A stretch of 64,000 bases of DNA from Spirosoma sordidisoli (GTDB lineage Bacteria; Bacteroidota; Bacteroidia; Cytophagales; Spirosomataceae), in the NCBI RefSeq assembly GCF_004138325.1, contig NZ_SBLB01000002.1, positions 720,294 through 784,293 on the forward strand, given 5' to 3'. The notes below the pieces were generated by a model. That model made no database searches. It had not been told where the DNA came from and worked only from the letters and a program-made list of their open reading frames with translations. Of this stretch, positions 23,591 to 31,847 are shown one piece after another. Within the stretch, counting starts at the first letter, position 1. Each line of letters begins with the position of its first letter. Position numbers and translations under genes: made by a program.

Positions 23591-26467
23591 TCAGGATTTG
23601 AACTGGCGGAGGTTGTAGGTGAATGTCAGCATGAAATACCGGTTCAGCACCAGCGAGCGGTTATCTTCCAGGTAGGTTTCCGAAAAGGTCCGGCTGATGC
23701 TGTTGTTCTGATTAAGCAGGTCGAAGACCGACAGCTTCAGCTCGCCGTTCTGACTCTTGAACAGCCGTTGGGCAAGGCTGGCGTTCCAGAGCGCAAACTG
23801 CTGGTTAAACCCGCCTGACAAACCGGCATATTGCTGGTAATTGATATCCGACCGCACCACCAGCCCCTTCCACGGATTCCAGGTCAGGTTACCACCGGCG
23901 GTCTGGGTCGTGAAATTGTTGTTCAGCTGGGGTTGCAGCGTATTGACCACTTTGTTGTACCCATACGAGTAAGAGAGGGTAAAGTCAATTTTCTCGCTGA
24001 TGTTGCTGCTCAGTACGAGTCCCTGACTGAAGGCGTAGGTGTTGGCCCGGTTCACCTCGTTGTTGATCAGGCTGGGGGTTTTGTTATAACTCAGCGAGGT
24101 ATTCAGGTTGAGGTTGCTTTTCATGAACGTCAGCGGTGTCCCATACGAAAAGAAGGTTCTCAGGTTCAGCGCGTCTTCTGTATTAACGGGGCGGGTCAGC
24201 TGCGTACCTTTTTGCAGAAACACGCCCTGACCCGTTGACGAGACAACCCCCGGCACAAACCGCGACGTATCGGCAATGAACAGCGACGACCCGATGGGGT
24301 TCTGGGTATAATTCAGGTTCACCAGCGCCACGAGGCTGTTGGCTTTCGACACCGACGTTTTCGTAAAGCGCGTCATCAGCATGTGGCTGTAGCTCTGGTC
24401 AAGATCGGGGTTACCGATGGTCTGGAGCAGGGGGTTGGTGTTGTTCAGCACATTCTGCAGCTGATTGATGCTGGGCGCCTGCGTACTGGTTCGGTAGGTG
24501 AAGCGCAGCCGCAGGTCGTCGGTAAAGCGGTAGTCGGCCGTAACGGTGGGCAGCAGGTTGGTGAAGTCGCGCGTGACCCGGTCTACCCGCGGAAAGAGCT
24601 GGTCGCTGATGAGGTCGGCCCGTTGCAGGTTCAGCGCGGCCGACAGTCGCCATGTTTTGGTATTCAGGTTGTAGCCAACGCCCGCCCGCTGGGTCAGGTA
24701 GTCGTTATCGAAGCGGTTACTGAGCAGTGAGTCGAGGGCGTCGTACCGTTCCGACAGCGGGTTGAGCCGGTAGGTGAACCGGTCGGCGTTGCTGTGGTTA
24801 AGGCCGGCGTTATAGGATAGCTGCAAAATACCCTGTCCCAGCGGCTCGGTATAGTTGAGCCCGGCCGAGAGCTGGTAGCTGTTGGAGCGGGTGTTGGTTT
24901 GCTGATTAATAACCTGCCGTACGGTATCGACCTCGAAAAATTCGTTCAGCGAAGAGAGGTTGCTAAGCCCCGTACGGTCGTTGAAGGTGGTGCCCAGATT
25001 CACCGAGAAAGTCCGACCCCGTTTCTCGAAGCGGTGGCGGAACAGCAGGGAGTTGTTGAACGAATAGCCCTGGTTCCGGGACGAGAACAGGTTTTCGGAC
25101 TGGTTGAGTAGCCCGGCCCCGAGTCGGGTTTCGCTGTTGGTGGCTGAGCCCGACTCGTTGGTCTGAAAGCTGAGCCGGGGTGTCAGCAGCAGAGAGTTCT
25201 TTTTGTCGAAGGTGTATTCGAGCCGGAAATTGAGCCGGTGGTTGAGGTTCATGCCGTTGTCGGCCGACTGCTCCCGGTAGGTCTGGGTCGAGTCGCCGGT
25301 GGTCTGGTAATATTCCCGCAGCGACGACTGCTCGTTCCGGTTGCGGCTCTGGTTCAGAAAATAACTCCCCCGAACGGTCAGTTTAGGACCCCAGCTGTCG
25401 CTGTAGTTGATACCCAGTGAGTTGGTTGTGTTGATGCCGCTCTGCTGACCCACCAGGAAGTTGTCGGTGCTGCCGCCGTTGCCGGGATTACCACCTCCGC
25501 CACCCCGCCCCCCCCGGCCGCCACCGGCGCGTCCACCTCCGCCCCGCTGACCACCCCCGCTGCCCAGCACGCCCAGCAGATCCTGACTCGAGAAGTTCTG
25601 CTGGTTCACGTTGTTGGTCTGCCCGATGATGGAGATGCGCCGGTCGCCTTTGAACAAATTTACGCTTCCTCCGGCTGCGTAGGTCGCATCGGTACCCGCC
25701 ACGGGCGTGCCCAGACCGGCGTATACTTTGCCAAACTGCCCGTTTCGGCGGTCGGGCCGGGTAACGATGTTGATGGTCTTGAGCGTATTACCGTCATTGA
25801 CTCCCGTAAACTGCGACTGATCGCTGAGCCGGTCGAACACTTCGATTTTATCGATGACCTCGGCGGGGAGGTTCCGGAGCGCAATGGCCGGGTCGTCGCC
25901 GAAAAAGGGTTTGCCGTCTACGAGGATTTCACGCACGTCTTCGCCCTGTACTTTGATGCCTCCGCCACTCAGATCGACTCCCGGCAGTTTGCGCACCAGG
26001 TCTTCGGCCTGGGCATCGCGGTTTACCTTGAAGGCATTGGCGTTGAACTGGATGGTGTCTCCTTTCTGCTCGGCGGAAACCGTCTTGCCTTTTACCACCA
26101 CTTCGTTCAGTTGGCGGGCGGTTTCGCGCAGCTGGATCGTTGGCAGCTGAGTCTGCCCTGAGTCGATGCGTACGGTCTCAAACGCGGGCGTAAACCCCAC
26201 AAACGAAGCCTGGAGCCGGTACGAACCGGCCGGCAGATTGTCGAAGGTGAAGCGTCCGGAGAGATCGGTAACGACCCCGCGCCGGAGGGCACTGTCGGGC
26301 TGACTGGCGAGTTGAACGGTTACGCCGATCAGCGGTTCGCCTTTGGTGTCGGTAACCGAACCGTCGACCGAGCCGACCGACTGGCCGTGGGCAACCGAAG
26401 CCAGTAGCCAGAGAACGAACAGGCAGCCACCAAACCGGGCCGCACGATACAGGGGGAAGATGTTCAT
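23591..26467 (-). CDS. Outer-membrane beta-barrel protein with carboxypeptidase-like domain (TonB-receptor family, OMP_b-brl_3)
   Basis: 958 residues. A signal peptide ending at about 29 (VAHGQ) is followed by a CarboxypepD_reg domain (about 33-115: GSVTDTKGEPLIGVTVQL, GRFTFDNLPAGSYRLQASFVGF) and a plug (about 120-235: LNEVVVKGKTVS, DLVRKLPGVDLSGGGIKVQG, DKIEVFDRLSDQSQFTGV). The barrel has a Gly/Arg-rich insertion at about residues 300-335 (GGGRAGGGRGGRGGGGG), probably an extracellular loop. No clear TonB box. It occupies the outer membrane; the ligand is unknown. Downstream of the Arg/Gly-rich secreted protein at 26535. A broken copy of its tail lies at 20107-20352. Confidence 0.92.
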   Translation of the reverse strand: MNIFPLYRAARFGGCLFVLWLLASVAHGQSVGSVDGSVTDTKGEPLIGVTVQLASQPDSALRRGVVTDLSGRFTFDNLPAGSYRLQASFVGFTPAFETVRIDSGQTQLPTIQLRETARQLNEVVVKGKTVSAEQKGDTIQFNANAFKVNRDAQAEDLVRKLPGVDLSGGGIKVQGEDVREILVDGKPFFGDDPAIALRNLPAEVIDKIEVFDRLSDQSQFTGVNDGNTLKTINIVTRPDRRNGQFGKVYAGLGTPVAGTDATYAAGGSVNLFKGDRRISIIGQTNNVNQQNFSSQDLLGVLGSGGGQRGGGGRAGGGRGGRGGGGGNPGNGGSTDNFLVGQQSGINTTNSLGINYSDSWGPKLTVRGSYFLNQSRNRNEQSSLREYYQTTGDSTQTYREQSADNGMNLNHRLNFRLEYTFDKKNSLLLTPRLSFQTNESGSATNSETRLGAGLLNQSENLFSSRNQGYSFNNSLLFRHRFEKRGRTFSVNLGTTFNDRTGLSNLSSLNEFFEVDTVRQVINQQTNTRSNSYQLSAGLNYTEPLGQGILQLSYNAGLNHSNADRFTYRLNPLSERYDALDSLLSNRFDNDYLTQRAGVGYNLNTKTWRLSAALNLQRADLISDQLFPRVDRVTRDFTNLLPTVTADYRFTDDLRLRFTYRTSTQAPSINQLQNVLNNTNPLLQTIGNPDLDQSYSHMLMTRFTKTSVSKANSLVALVNLNYTQNPIGSSLFIADTSRFVPGVVSSTGQGVFLQKGTQLTRPVNTEDALNLRTFFSYGTPLTFMKSNLNLNTSLSYNKTPSLINNEVNRANTYAFSQGLVLSSNISEKIDFTLSYSYGYNKVVNTLQPQLNNNFTTQTAGGNLTWNPWKGLVVRSDINYQQYAGLSGGFNQQFALWNASLAQRLFKSQNGELKLSVFDLLNQNNSISRTFSETYLEDNRSLVLNRYFMLTFTYNLRQFKS

Positions 26468-26534
26468 AACGTCGAAAGAAAAAGGGCGGAGTCAGACGAC
26501 TCCGCCCGTGTGGATATGCTGCTGAACAGGATGC

Positions 26535-26924
26535 TTAGGAGCGGTTGGGACGGCGACCCGCCCCGCGTCCGTTACGAATCGGCATCTCGCGGTTTTCAAC
26601 GATCTCGCCTTTGCTATCGACAATCAGCAGCCGCCGGGGTTTGTCGGTCTCTGCCAGTACAACATAAAACCTGCCCTCCTTGCTTTTGGCAATGCGCTTC
26701 ATGTCCGCATTGGGATAGGTTTGTTTAACGAACGGGGCTACCGTGGCGGGTAGCTCGGCTGCGGTTACCGGCTCCATCTGGCGGAACCGGCCGCCGGGAC
26801 CCCGGGTACTATCCTGTTGGGTACGGGCCTGCTGGCCATCACGCCCGTGCCGGCGTTGCTGGGCGGTGGCGTCAGATAAATAGAACAGGAATACGAATAC
26901 GGTGGCAATGAGTGTTTTTTGCAT
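26535..26924 (-). CDS. Small Arg/Gly-rich secreted protein with PepSY-like fold
   Basis: 129 residues. Signal peptide (MQKTLIATVFVFLFYLSDATAQ), then a basic low-complexity part (QRRHGRDGQQARTQQDSTRGPGGRF) and a C-terminal segment LPATVAPFVKQTYPNADMKRIAKSKEGRFYVVLAETDKPRRLLIVDSKGEI that resembles the alpha+beta PepSY/DUF2874 unit of small periplasmic proteins. It ends in NGRGAGRRPNRS. It probably forms an operon with the beta-barrel gene 67 bases downstream, whose barrel carries a matching Gly/Arg stretch. Function unknown. Confidence 0.7.
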   Translation of the reverse strand: MQKTLIATVFVFLFYLSDATAQQRRHGRDGQQARTQQDSTRGPGGRFRQMEPVTAAELPATVAPFVKQTYPNADMKRIAKSKEGRFYVVLAETDKPRRLLIVDSKGEIVENREMPIRNGRGAGRRPNRS

Positions 26925-27092
26925 GGGTGTTTATTGGATTTGTTGTTATCTATTCAGTCATCGTTCAGATGCCTTTCGTACCCTTAGGCCCCGGTACGCA
27001 GCTGAACTTGCGGTCCGGCTCAACTTTTTTTTTGCGTGACCCGCTCCGACCCGCGTCTGCCCGCACTCCCGACACTCGGCAGGGCGACTGAC

Positions 27093-27614
27093 TCAGCGAA
27101 TCGAATCTGACGGTGGCCGGGTTTCGGTACGCCCGTCGCGGTTGCTCCGGCGGGAGCGGGGCATCCGGAAAGCGCGTTCGGGTAGTTTGCTCATGAGCTG
27201 GTTGAGCAACGTCCGCTGATCGGGCGTGCAGATAGCCGCAATCCGGTCAAAATGGGCCAGGGTCAGGAGGTCAATGTCGATGGCCTGTTTATGGAAGGCA
27301 TGCAGCCGGTCGCGACGCTGGACCTCGGTCAGCGAGGAGTCGGTTAGCCGGAAATACGCGCGCCGGGCCTGCCGCAGGGTCTGTACCCGGGGTTTCATCT
27401 GCTGAAAATACGTGCGTTGCAGGGCCGTGAGCTGCTGCCGCTGCCCGGGCGAAAACCGTAGGGTGTCGGCCAGGAAGGTGCGTTCGCGGAGCCGGTTGCC
27501 CCGAACGTCGGGGCGGGCAGGCCGTAGCCAAAGCCAGCTGAGCAGGCCGATGTTGAGCAACACCAGCGCCACAACCAGGCCCGTAAGTAGACGGATGCGC
27601 CGTTGATCATTCAT
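27093..27614 (-). CDS. Membrane-anchored Spy/CpxP-like protein
   Basis: 173 residues from the ATG at 27612-27614, which overlaps the upstream gene by 8 bases; a TTG two codons upstream is less likely. One membrane helix near the N-terminus (LLTGLVVALVLLNIGLLSWLWL), then a helical periplasmic domain with LSPGQRQQLTALQRTYFQQMKPRVQTLRQARRAYF and AICTPDQRTLLNQLMSKLP, the LTxxQ-like pair of Spy/CpxP or heavy-metal-resistance proteins. Third gene after the ECF sigma factor, so a probable envelope-stress sensor or effector. Arg-rich C-terminal tail. Confidence 0.7.
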   Translation of the reverse strand: MNDQRRIRLLTGLVVALVLLNIGLLSWLWLRPARPDVRGNRLRERTFLADTLRFSPGQRQQLTALQRTYFQQMKPRVQTLRQARRAYFRLTDSSLTEVQRRDRLHAFHKQAIDIDLLTLAHFDRIAAICTPDQRTLLNQLMSKLPERAFRMPRSRRSNRDGRTETRPPSDSIR

Positions 27615-27978
27615 AAGCAATCGTAATCGGGTCTATGTCGTAGTCGTCCAGGATGGGATCGGTATCGGCCGTGGCCTGGTCAGGCCTGTTTGGTTCAGAC
27701 AAGGCCAGGTCTGGCCCCGCCGGTTCTTCGGTGATCCAGTTCGACCGGATCACCGCGCCAGCGTTCAGCACAATCAGCAGACTCAGGGCCGCATAGGCGT
27801 AGGCCGGGCGACGAAGCCACCACGGCAGCCAGCCAGCCGACTCGCCAGACTGGGCCAGCCGGGCCTGCAAACGGGTATAGAAAAAGGGGCGGGGTTCGGG
27901 CAGGGAACGTTTTCCCCAGCGCTGGAAGTCGGTTTCCCAGTCGTCTGACCCGGTTGGTTTCTTCGTTGAATCGTTCAT
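27607..27978 (-). CDS. Small single-pass membrane protein, probable anti-sigma partner of the ECF factor
   Basis: 123 residues. N-terminal cytoplasmic part (DDWETDFQRWGKRSLPEPRPFFYTRLQARL), one membrane helix (YAYAALSLLIVLNAGAVI) and an acidic periplasmic tail (DTDPILDDYDIDPITIAYE). Position between the sigma factor gene (4-base overlap) and the Spy-like gene matches short membrane anti-sigma factors in Bacteroidota. No zinc-binding HxxxCxxC is present, so this is an inference from order and topology. Confidence 0.55.
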   Translation of the reverse strand: MNDSTKKPTGSDDWETDFQRWGKRSLPEPRPFFYTRLQARLAQSGESAGWLPWWLRRPAYAYAALSLLIVLNAGAVIRSNWITEEPAGPDLALSEPNRPDQATADTDPILDDYDIDPITIAYE

Positions 27979-28553
27979 GAGTTCCTGTAAGGGGTTAATC
28001 GTTTCCGGAGGGTCTGGCGCGCCCGAAACAGCAGCGACTCGACGGCCGAAACCGAGGTCTGCATCACGGCCGCAATCTCCTGATACGACAGTTCTTCCTG
28101 ATAATGCAGCGTGAACGCTATCTGCTGCGACTCGGCCAGCTGCTGCACGGCCCGGTTGATGAGCCCGGTGCGTTCGCGGTCTTCGAGGCTGGTTTCGGGT
28201 GTCTGAAAGTCGGGTGGGTCGTAGGTGGCCGACTCGTCGGGACCGAACAGACTGGTCAGAAACGCGAATCGTTTTTTGCGCTTCCGATCCCGTTCTTTTT
28301 TCAGTGCCCGCGACGTCGTGAGCCGGTAAAGCCAGGTCGACAGGCTGGCCTCCCCGCGAAATTGCCCCACTGTTCGATACACTTCTTCAAAAACTTCCTG
28401 GGCTACATCTTCAGCTTCTTCGGGCGTTGGAACGATGGCCAGGGCCGTGCGAAAGACCCGGGTCTGGTAGGTGTCTACCAGCCAGCGGAAGGTGGGTTCG
28501 TCGCCCTTCCGAAGGAGTTCGAGTCGGTGTAGCTCATCGGCCTGTTCGTTCAC
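27975..28553 (-). CDS. ECF RNA polymerase sigma factor (sigma-70 family)
   Basis: 192 residues. Region 2 includes FRTALAIVPTPEEAEDVAQEVFEEVYRTVGQFRGEASLSTWLYRLTTSRALK (-10 recognition); region 4 has LAESQQIAFTLHYQEELSYQEIAAVMQTSVSAVESLLFRARQTLRKRL (-35 recognition HTH). A charged linker KKERDRKRKKRFAFL is between them. First gene of the sigma-membrane protein-Spy-like operon. Targets are not identifiable. Confidence 0.95.
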   Translation of the reverse strand: MNEQADELHRLELLRKGDEPTFRWLVDTYQTRVFRTALAIVPTPEEAEDVAQEVFEEVYRTVGQFRGEASLSTWLYRLTTSRALKKERDRKRKKRFAFLTSLFGPDESATYDPPDFQTPETSLEDRERTGLINRAVQQLAESQQIAFTLHYQEELSYQEIAAVMQTSVSAVESLLFRARQTLRKRLTPYRNS

Positions 28554-28721
28554 TAGCGCACGGTTGTTTCTGATTCAGGTCCCGAATGACGGCTAAACTT
28601 GCGGTCGGTGGCAAAAAAAGTTTTCCAGCCGATGCCAAAGCACCAAAAGGATGGGCGCAGAAGGCTACCCATCCCCGGCTTATGACCTGGACATATAAGA
28701 ACCATAGTGTGGTCGGAATAC

Positions 28722-29741
28722 TCAACCAACCAGCGGAACCCGCACCCGAAACTGGTTGTCGGTGTCCTGTATCTCAACCGGTTTGGGCGTCAGAAACTGG
28801 TAGAGCAGGGTCAGGTTTTGAAGCCCCAGCCCGTTGGAGGTGCCGATCTGTTTTTTGCGTTGAACCGGATTCGAAACCGTCAGGTACTCGTGATCGGTCG
28901 TGATCAGTACCGGTAGCGGCTGGGCTTCGCTAATGACGTTATGCTTGATGGCGTTTTCGATCAGGATCTGGAGCGTAACGGGTACGATCAGTCGCTCGGT
29001 ATCGTCGGGCTCGATCTGGCAGCGGATCGACAGGGTGCCGTCGAAACGGGTTTGCAGGAGTGATACGTAGTTTTTGATGAACGTCAGCTCGGTCTCCAGC
29101 GGCACCAACTCCCGGTCTTTGTGCTGCAACACGTACCGGAACACCCTGGAGAGCTGCTGCAGAAACCGCCGGGCCAGTGCCGGATCGTCGTCGATCAGGT
29201 TATCGAGCGACGACAGGCTGTTGAAGAGAAAATGGGGGTTCAGCTGATTGCGGAGGTTGTCGTACTGGACCTGCGCTTTTTCTTTTTCGAGTTGGGCGGC
29301 CCGGAGCTGGTCGGCCTGCCAGCGCTGAAACAGCTGGTTGGCAATAAACCCCAGGCTGATGACGACGTTGGCCAGAAAAATGCCGACGCCCAGCGCCATG
29401 AGAGTCAGTCGGTTGAAGGACTCCGACAGCGACGGAACAATGCGGTGAATAACCAGCATACTACAGATAATCAGCACGGTTTTGACCACCGACCAGCTGC
29501 CGATCAGCTGAATAACGATACGTTTGGTTACGCTACGCTCGAACGGAAAACGCCCGTTCAGCCAGTGGTTGAATACGTAATGAAAGATCCAGACGGCGTT
29601 CAGCATTATCATCGTGACGATAAACAACAGGGCCTGCTGCCACCATCGGATGTCGGGCAGCACCCAGTACCGCACCGCGATGCCCATGATCGAGATGTAC
29701 AGAAACGCTAGTTCAATGCGTTTGTCGATGTGAATTTTCAT
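28722..29741 (-). CDS. Membrane sensor histidine kinase (LytS-like), last gene of the efflux operon
   Basis: 339 residues. Four membrane helices in the first ~140 residues (ELAFLYISIMGIAVRYWVL, ALLFIVTMIMLNAVWIFHYVF, WSVVKTVLIICSMLVIHRIV, ALGVGIFLANVVISLGFIANQL), a short coiled coil, then His_kinase with the phospho-acceptor in LNPHFLFNSLSSLDNLI (H170) and ATPase N-box LQILIENAIKHNV. No large extracellular sensor. The 5' end overlaps the ABC ATPase gene by 29 bases. No response regulator gene is adjacent, unlike most kinases of this kind; a partner may be elsewhere (for example 18844-19608). Confidence 0.92.
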   Translation of the reverse strand: MKIHIDKRIELAFLYISIMGIAVRYWVLPDIRWWQQALLFIVTMIMLNAVWIFHYVFNHWLNGRFPFERSVTKRIVIQLIGSWSVVKTVLIICSMLVIHRIVPSLSESFNRLTLMALGVGIFLANVVISLGFIANQLFQRWQADQLRAAQLEKEKAQVQYDNLRNQLNPHFLFNSLSSLDNLIDDDPALARRFLQQLSRVFRYVLQHKDRELVPLETELTFIKNYVSLLQTRFDGTLSIRCQIEPDDTERLIVPVTLQILIENAIKHNVISEAQPLPVLITTDHEYLTVSNPVQRKKQIGTSNGLGLQNLTLLYQFLTPKPVEIQDTDNQFRVRVPLVG

Positions 29742-30414
29742 GCCCGCTGATGATTTTGCCGTCGCTCATTTCAATGATGCGGTCAGTGCCTGCCGCAAAA
29801 TCGGGGTCGTGCGTAACAGTGATGATGGTTTGCCCCTTAGCCGCCAGCTCCTGGAAGATACGGAACACGTTCTCGGAATTGGCCCGGTCCAGATTACCGG
29901 TCGGTTCGTCGCCCATGATGATGGTCGGGTCATTGATCAGGGCGCGCGCAATCGCTACCCGCTGCTGTTGCCCACCCGACAGTTTGCTGGCCGGTTTGCG
30001 GGCATAATCGGCCATGCCGATCAGTCGCAGTTTTTCCATAGCTCGCTCTTCGATTTCTTTCTCGGGATACCTGCCCAGTTTGAGTCCTGGTAACATAACG
30101 TTTTGCAGGGCCGAAAATTCGGGGAGCAGAAAGTGAAACTGGAAGACAAACCCCAGGTGCTCGTTGCGGAACTGGGCCAGGAAGTTCTGACTCCGGCCGG
30201 TGAGGGTCGTACCAGCCATGTCGATCTCCCCGTCGTAGTCGGTGTCCATCGTCGAGAGCAGATACAGCAGAGTACTTTTCCCACAGCCCGACTTGCCCAC
30301 TATCGCCAGAAATTCGCCCGTCTGCACCTCAAACGTGACGTCTTTCAGCACCTGAAATGTATCAGGATCATAAAAAAACTTGTTCAGGTGCCGAGCCGAA
30401 AGAACCGTAGACAT
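29713..30414 (-). CDS. ABC transporter ATP-binding protein (LolD/MacB type)
   Basis: 233 residues from the ATG at 30412-30414, where conserved sequence begins (LSARHLNKFFYDPDTFQVLKDVTF); an upstream frame through the tandem-repeat spacer is less likely. Walker A GKSGCGKST, Q-loop FVFQFHFLL, ABC signature LSGGQQQRVAIARA, Walker B IIMGDEPTGNLD and the H-loop TVTHD are all intact. Cytoplasmic partner of the FtsX-like permease at 30523. Part of a TolC-MFP-permease-ATPase operon. Confidence 0.95.
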   Translation of the reverse strand: MSTVLSARHLNKFFYDPDTFQVLKDVTFEVQTGEFLAIVGKSGCGKSTLLYLLSTMDTDYDGEIDMAGTTLTGRSQNFLAQFRNEHLGFVFQFHFLLPEFSALQNVMLPGLKLGRYPEKEIEERAMEKLRLIGMADYARKPASKLSGGQQQRVAIARALINDPTIIMGDEPTGNLDRANSENVFRIFQELAAKGQTIITVTHDPDFAAGTDRIIEMSDGKIISGHENSHRQTH

Positions 30415-30521
30415 TTTTTGAGTGATGAGTGATGAGTGATGAGTGATGAATGATGAGTGATGCGCGTAGATGACCCGTAAGAACTCATCGCTCATCGTTC
30501 ATCACTCATCACTCGAAAAAA
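30415..30521. repeat. 7-base tandem repeat and matching inverted arm between ATPase and permease genes
   Basis: Six 7-base units (gagtgat, one variant gaatgat) at 30420-30461 face an imperfect reverse-complement arm (units of atcactc) at about 30482-30515. Inside an operon this should form a hairpin in the mRNA between permease and ATPase. A related weaker element sits in the next spacer at 31786-31858. Confidence 0.65.
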
Positions 30522-30522
30522 G

Positions 30523-31773
30523 CTATCCTCGTAAAATCGAGACCGGGTCTACCTGGGCGGCTTTGCGGGACGGGAAATACCCCGCCAGCACCGTCGTGAT
30601 GATCCCGAACAGCAGGCCCAAGCCGTAGTACGTACCGTCGAAAATGACCGGGAAGGTTTTGATGCTCAGGAAATCACCCGCGTCGAAGGGCGTAATCGAG
30701 AGCAGATAACTCAGCCCGAAACCGATGGCCAGCCCCAGGAGGCCGCCCGTAAAGCCGATAAAAACAGCCTGCAACAGAAAGATAGCGACCACATCGCGCC
30801 CGTCGAAGCCGGTGGCTTTGAGGATGGCGATGTCCTTGATTTTGTTGATGACGGTCATGTTCATGATGTTATAGATGCCGAACCCGGCCACGACGAGCAG
30901 CGTGATGGACACCACGTAGGTGAGCATATTCCGGATCTTTTCGCCGGCCAGGATGGCGGTGTTGGCCGTGGCCCAGTCTTCGGTGTAGTAGCCGTAGACA
31001 GCCCGTATCTTCTGACCGAAGGGAAGCGCCTGCAGCGGGTCGAACATCTTGACGTGAATGTCGGTGATGTAGCTGGGGTCGCGCTGGAGAATCTCCTGCA
31101 CCGTAGCCAGGTTGGCGTAACTCTTGGTATTGTCGACCGTGCCGACGCCGAACCCGAAGGTGCCTACCACGCGCAGAATCCGGGTGCTGCCGGTGGGAGT
31201 CGTTACCGTGACCTTGTCGCCGATCCGAACGTTCAGCTTGCGGGCCAGTACCGTTCCCATGATCAGGCCGTCTGGATTGGTTTTCAGGGTGTTGAGGTTG
31301 CCCGATTTGAGCCGGTTTGTCAATTTGTAGAGCCGGTTCTCGCGGTCGATGTCTACACCCGAGATGGTGCCGGAGAGCTGAATGGGGCCGTTGTTGTAGA
31401 AGGCCTGGGTCGCTACCTGGGGCGATACCCCCAGCACCCCCGCTTCTCGCCCGATGCGTTCGGCAATCTGAAGTCCGTTCTTGAGTCGCGCCGATTCGTC
31501 TTTCGGCTTCTGGTGGTAGACCACGTTGAACCCGCCGGGCTTCTGTTCGTCGATCAGGCTCGGGCGCTGCGTGTTCACCTCGTTATAGACCCGGATGTGC
31601 GGGCTGGCGTCGAGCGCCGAATCTTCCAGAAACTGGTTGACGCCCTGCATGAACGAGATCATGGTGATGAACATGGCAATGCCGAAGGTCACGCCGAGCA
31701 TGGCAACCAGTGTCTGGCGTTTCTTGGCCAGCAAATGCGTCCGGGCAATCTGAGCCGCTATGTTGATGTTCAT
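30523..31773 (-). CDS. ABC transporter permease (MacB/FtsX-like)
   Basis: 416 residues. A first membrane helix (LVAMLGVTFGIAMFITMISFM) and a large periplasmic domain (about 45-270: MacB_PCD), then three helices (ILAGEKIRNMLTYVVSITLLVVAGFGIYNIMNM, VVAIFLLQAVFIGFTGGLLGLAIGF, YYGLGLLFGIITTVLAGYFPSRKAAQVDPVSILRG). The final ExFPxRKAAxxxPxxxLR element is the FtsX family end. Works with the ATPase downstream and with the MFP and TolC genes upstream as a tripartite efflux or envelope-transport system. Confidence 0.94.
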   Translation of the reverse strand: MNINIAAQIARTHLLAKKRQTLVAMLGVTFGIAMFITMISFMQGVNQFLEDSALDASPHIRVYNEVNTQRPSLIDEQKPGGFNVVYHQKPKDESARLKNGLQIAERIGREAGVLGVSPQVATQAFYNNGPIQLSGTISGVDIDRENRLYKLTNRLKSGNLNTLKTNPDGLIMGTVLARKLNVRIGDKVTVTTPTGSTRILRVVGTFGFGVGTVDNTKSYANLATVQEILQRDPSYITDIHVKMFDPLQALPFGQKIRAVYGYYTEDWATANTAILAGEKIRNMLTYVVSITLLVVAGFGIYNIMNMTVINKIKDIAILKATGFDGRDVVAIFLLQAVFIGFTGGLLGLAIGFGLSYLLSITPFDAGDFLSIKTFPVIFDGTYYGLGLLFGIITTVLAGYFPSRKAAQVDPVSILRG

Positions 31774-31847
31774 GGGGAGCGAGAAATTGAGTGATTGAGT
31801 GAATGGGTGATTGAGTGTGAACTACTGAAAACCACGCAATCGCTCAC

